Positions 5,469 through 7,171 of a stretch of 7,171 nt of DNA are shown one piece after another; the stretch's first letter is position 1; each line of letters begins with the position of its first letter. Under the pieces are notes generated by a model. The model was not told the DNA's origin, did no database searches, and worked only from the letters and a program-made list of their open reading frames with translations. A program made the position numbers and the translations under genes. This stretch comes from Chloroflexota bacterium. Its GTDB lineage: Bacteria; Chloroflexota; Limnocylindria; Limnocylindrales; CSP1-4. The stretch lies in contig JARXKQ010000052.1 in assembly GCA_030271555.1 (NCBI GenBank), forward strand, positions 1-7,171. The letters are read 5' to 3'.

Positions 5469-6149
5469 GTGAGGGAGATGGTCGACGCGACGCCGTCTGA
5501 TTCGTTGTCCGGCGTCGACCCCGCAGCCGGGGCCGCTGACGCCCACATCCGCCACGTCGTAAAGCCCAACGACGCCCTCCAGCATGCCCGCGACAAGGCC
5601 ATTGTCGAGCGCGCCATCGGCGGCGACCTCGAGGCGTTCAACGAGATCGTGCTGCTCTACCAGGACTACCTTTTCGCGCTCGTGGTGCGCGTCGTACGCG
5701 ACCGCGAATCGGCCGCCGATGCCGTCCAGGAAGCGCTGTTCTCGTGTTACCGCAACCTCGACCGTTTCCGGGGCGACTCATTCCGTTCGTGGCTGACGCG
5801 CATTGCGCTCAACGCTGCCACCGACGTGTTGCGCTACCGCAAGCGCCGGCCGGCCGACCCGTACCCGGAGTGGGAAGACGACGCATGGCAGCCGCCGACC
5901 GGTGAGGAGGCCTCGCCCGAGCGGAGTGCCATGAAGCGCCACACCCAGCGCGTCCTTTCTGAGGCGCTCGCCGAGATCACCTCGGATCAGCGCACGGCGA
6001 TCGTCATGTACGACGTGGAGGGTTTCGACTATCAGGAGATCGCCGATATCACCGGCGTTTCGCTGGGCACAGTCAAGTCACGCATCCACCGCGGTCGCCT
6101 CGCTTTGCGCGATTTGCTCGGCGACAGCATGGAACTGCTAAGGGAGTAG
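5469..6149 (+). CDS. ECF-type RNA polymerase sigma factor (RpoE/SigE-like)
   Basis: A 226-residue sigma-70-family protein with the two-domain ECF layout. It would direct RNA polymerase to a dedicated promoter set. Region 2 spans about 57-127: DRESAADAVQEALFSCYRNL (78-97) is the core-binding helix, and FRGDSFRSWLTRIALN (100-115) with the RYRKRR segment is the -10-recognition part. Region 4 spans about 165-216: ITSDQRTAIVMYDVEGFDYQ is followed by the helix-turn-helix EIADITGVSLGTVKSRIHRG, which reads the -35. A mostly disordered N-terminal stretch of about 40 residues precedes region 2. I chose GTG 5469 because GGGGGA (5453-5458) sits 10 bases upstream; ATG 5478 is the alternative. The frame is open back to 5304, but that part overlaps the LAGLIDADG gene in another frame and is not conserved-looking. 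The membrane protein that follows is its likely anti-sigma factor. The activating signal is unknown. Confidence 0.93.
   Translation: MREMVDATPSDSLSGVDPAAGAADAHIRHVVKPNDALQHARDKAIVERAIGGDLEAFNEIVLLYQDYLFALVVRVVRDRESAADAVQEALFSCYRNLDRFRGDSFRSWLTRIALNAATDVLRYRKRRPADPYPEWEDDAWQPPTGEEASPERSAMKRHTQRVLSEALAEITSDQRTAIVMYDVEGFDYQEIADITGVSLGTVKSRIHRGRLALRDLLGDSMELLRE
5480..5520. repeat. 9-bp perfect inverted repeat at the start of the sigma-factor gene
   Basis: GGTCGACGC (5480-5488) and GCGTCGACC (5512-5520) are exact reverse complements 23 bases apart, within the first 18 codons of the sigma gene. Each arm contains GTCGAC, itself a palindrome. It could fold in the mRNA near the start codon or serve as a protein-binding pair, or it may be chance in GC-rich coding DNA. 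Confidence 0.35.
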
Positions 6150-6158
6150 AGGCGTCAG

Positions 6159-6980
6159 ATGGCCGTGCCCAATAGCCGCTCCCTTTCCGCCGAACACCGC
6201 CGCCACGATCGTTTGCTCGTGGCGCGTTTTGCCGCCGGCGACGCCATCGGCGCCCAGGAACATGAGGCGCGCGACCTGGTTCGGCGCTGTTCCGAATGTG
6301 CCGCTCTGGCGGCCGACATAACCGCCATCTCCACCTCGGTCGCGCAGATGCCTGCGGCGCCGCGCTCGCGCGACTTCCGCCTTACCAGCGACCAGGCCGC
6401 GCGGATGCGTGGCTCGCGATTGGATCGCTGGCTGCGCACTATCAGTGGATCCGGCTGGGCCACCGTCCGGCCGCTCGCCGCGGTCGCACTTTCAGTCGGC
6501 CTGGTCATGAGCGTCGTCGGCGCGCTACCCATTCTTGGCGCCGCCGGGACCGGTGCGCCGGCCGACACTTTCTTTGCCGCGATCGCGCCTACGCCTGTCG
6601 CACCCGGATCAACCAGCGGGACCCGTATCGATAGTCCGAGCACCGGCCCCGGTGCGGCGCCCACGCCCGGTCAGGTCGCCGTCCTTCCGCCTGTTGGTGG
6701 CGCCTCGGAATCGACGGCGGATAACAACATCAATCAGGCCTACGTGCCTACTGCGGCGGCTGTGCCGCCGGATGGCAACCAGATCAATACAGCTCCAGAG
6801 CCAACGAGCGCGACCAAGGCTGGCACGGACAACAATCTGTCGCGGCCGCTGCCCGGCACGAACTCCGGCTTGCGCGACACGATCCTGCTGGCTGGCATCC
6901 TGGTGACGCTCGTTGCCCTGTTCGTCCTGGCGGTGCTGTACGCCGCGCGCCGCCGCTACTACGACCCGTTGCTGCGCTGA
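6159..6980 (+). CDS. Probable anti-sigma factor: membrane protein with zinc-finger-like N-terminus
   Basis: A 273-residue protein starting 9 bases after the sigma gene, so very likely co-transcribed and the cognate regulator. The cytoplasmic N-terminus (1-100) has HDRLLVARFAAGD (16-28), the compositional look of anti-sigma domains, then H35 and C44-S-E-C47. The canonical zinc anti-sigma signature is HxxxCxxC; here the spacing is Hx8CxxC, so zinc binding is uncertain. DFRLTSDQAARMR (71-83) follows. Transmembrane segment 1 is about 102-126. Residues of about 130-236 form a Pro/Ser/Thr/Asn/Ala-rich, probably extracytoplasmic linker without cysteines. Transmembrane segment 2 is about 241-262, followed by a basic tail, RRRYYDPLLR. 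In the usual mechanism such a protein holds the sigma factor at the membrane until a signal releases it. The role comes from gene order plus the N-terminus and has not been shown directly. ATG 6159 is the first start and has AGAGG just upstream. Confidence 0.75.
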   Translation: MAVPNSRSLSAEHRRHDRLLVARFAAGDAIGAQEHEARDLVRRCSECAALAADITAISTSVAQMPAAPRSRDFRLTSDQAARMRGSRLDRWLRTISGSGWATVRPLAAVALSVGLVMSVVGALPILGAAGTGAPADTFFAAIAPTPVAPGSTSGTRIDSPSTGPGAAPTPGQVAVLPPVGGASESTADNNINQAYVPTAAAVPPDGNQINTAPEPTSATKAGTDNNLSRPLPGTNSGLRDTILLAGILVTLVALFVLAVLYAARRRYYDPLLR

Positions 6981-7171
6981 TCCTGCGAGCGGCGTGCTCG
7001 CGCCGCCTCATAGGCCATGTCGACGATCGCCTCGCGGTCGTCCGGCTCAACGTCACGCAGTAGCCCACCCAGGTAAGCCTGAAGCCGGGTGCGCGTGCCG
7101 TACCAGTGGCCCAGCATTGCTGCTGCTATGAGTAGCGGCAGCTCGCTGGCAAGCAGATGGCCAATCAGCCC
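6959..7171 (-). CDS. C-terminal fragment of a hypothetical protein, running off the right edge
   Basis: On the minus strand one frame is open from the window edge to TAG at 6961-6959, giving 70 residues. It reads as protein: a hydrophobic stretch with LIGHLLASELPLLIAAAML (2-20), possibly a membrane helix, then LQAYLGGLLRDVEPDDREAI (30-49), MAYEAARARR (52-61) and a polar tail. The other minus-strand frames here are Arg/Ser-rich and unlike protein. The true start is probably beyond the window. If it started at ATG 7117-7115 the product would have only 52 residues. The gene converges on the anti-sigma gene, and the two 3' ends overlap by 22 bases. I do not recognise the family. Confidence 0.55.
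   Translation of the reverse strand, partial: GLIGHLLASELPLLIAAAMLGHWYGTRTRLQAYLGGLLRDVEPDDREAIVDMAYEAARARRSQDQRSNGS
6985..7001 (+). terminator. Candidate hairpin at the end of the sigma/anti-sigma operon
   Basis: GCGAGC (6985-6990) and GCTCGC (6996-7001) pair perfectly over a 5-base loop, starting 4 bases after the anti-sigma stop. No T run follows, and the hairpin lies inside the convergent gene, so its position is the main argument for a terminator role. Confidence 0.33.

Noticed and set aside
1..7171. CRISPR arrays, insertion sequences, or known phage-defence operons
   Set aside because: No regularly spaced direct repeats, no transposase, no terminal inverted repeats and no recognised defence genes were seen on either strand.

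Overview
The window is high-GC bacterial DNA with dense coding and a strong preference for G or C at third codon positions. It looks like part of a Chloroflexota chromosome, possibly a Limnocylindria/Ellin-type soil or freshwater lineage. That placement is an inference. It rests on the actinobacterial/Chloroflexota flavour of the DnaE motifs and on an anti-sigma-like protein with a DFRLT...QAARMR segment, which I associate from memory with that phylum. No marker that would settle the taxonomy is present.

Left part (1-4175): the 3' end of a probable secreted beta-helix protein, a clear intrinsic terminator (171-200), a leader with no good ribosome site, and a complete dnaE. DnaE is the replicative DNA polymerase III alpha subunit. 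Counted from the chosen GTG start, its catalytic aspartates fall at 401, 403 and 555, the same numbers as in E. coli. A low-complexity segment of about 115 residues separates the OB fold from the C-terminal domain.

Middle (4172-4574, minus strand): two small genes that are easily missed. One encodes a 72-residue CxxC protein with a strong AGGAGG site; its stop codon interlocks with that of dnaE in a shared CTAG. The other encodes a 30-residue single-span membrane protein. A textbook hairpin lies between them.

Centre (4657-5395, plus strand): a tRNA-Leu(CAA) with an encoded CCA end, followed 57 bases later by a LAGLIDADG-family protein gene. Its codon use is more AT-rich than that of its neighbours, and its reading frame stays open back through the whole tRNA. 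This tRNA-linked endonuclease-like gene is the most interesting item and looks like a small mobile or acquired unit.

Right part (5469-7171): an ECF-type RNA polymerase sigma factor and, 9 bases after it, a two-span membrane protein with a zinc-finger-like N-terminus that is probably its anti-sigma factor. Together they form a likely two-gene signalling operon. The 3' end of an unrelated convergent minus-strand gene overlaps the anti-sigma gene by 22 bases and runs off the right edge. No stretch longer than 300 bases lacks a gene; the longest non-coding stretch is 140-356.
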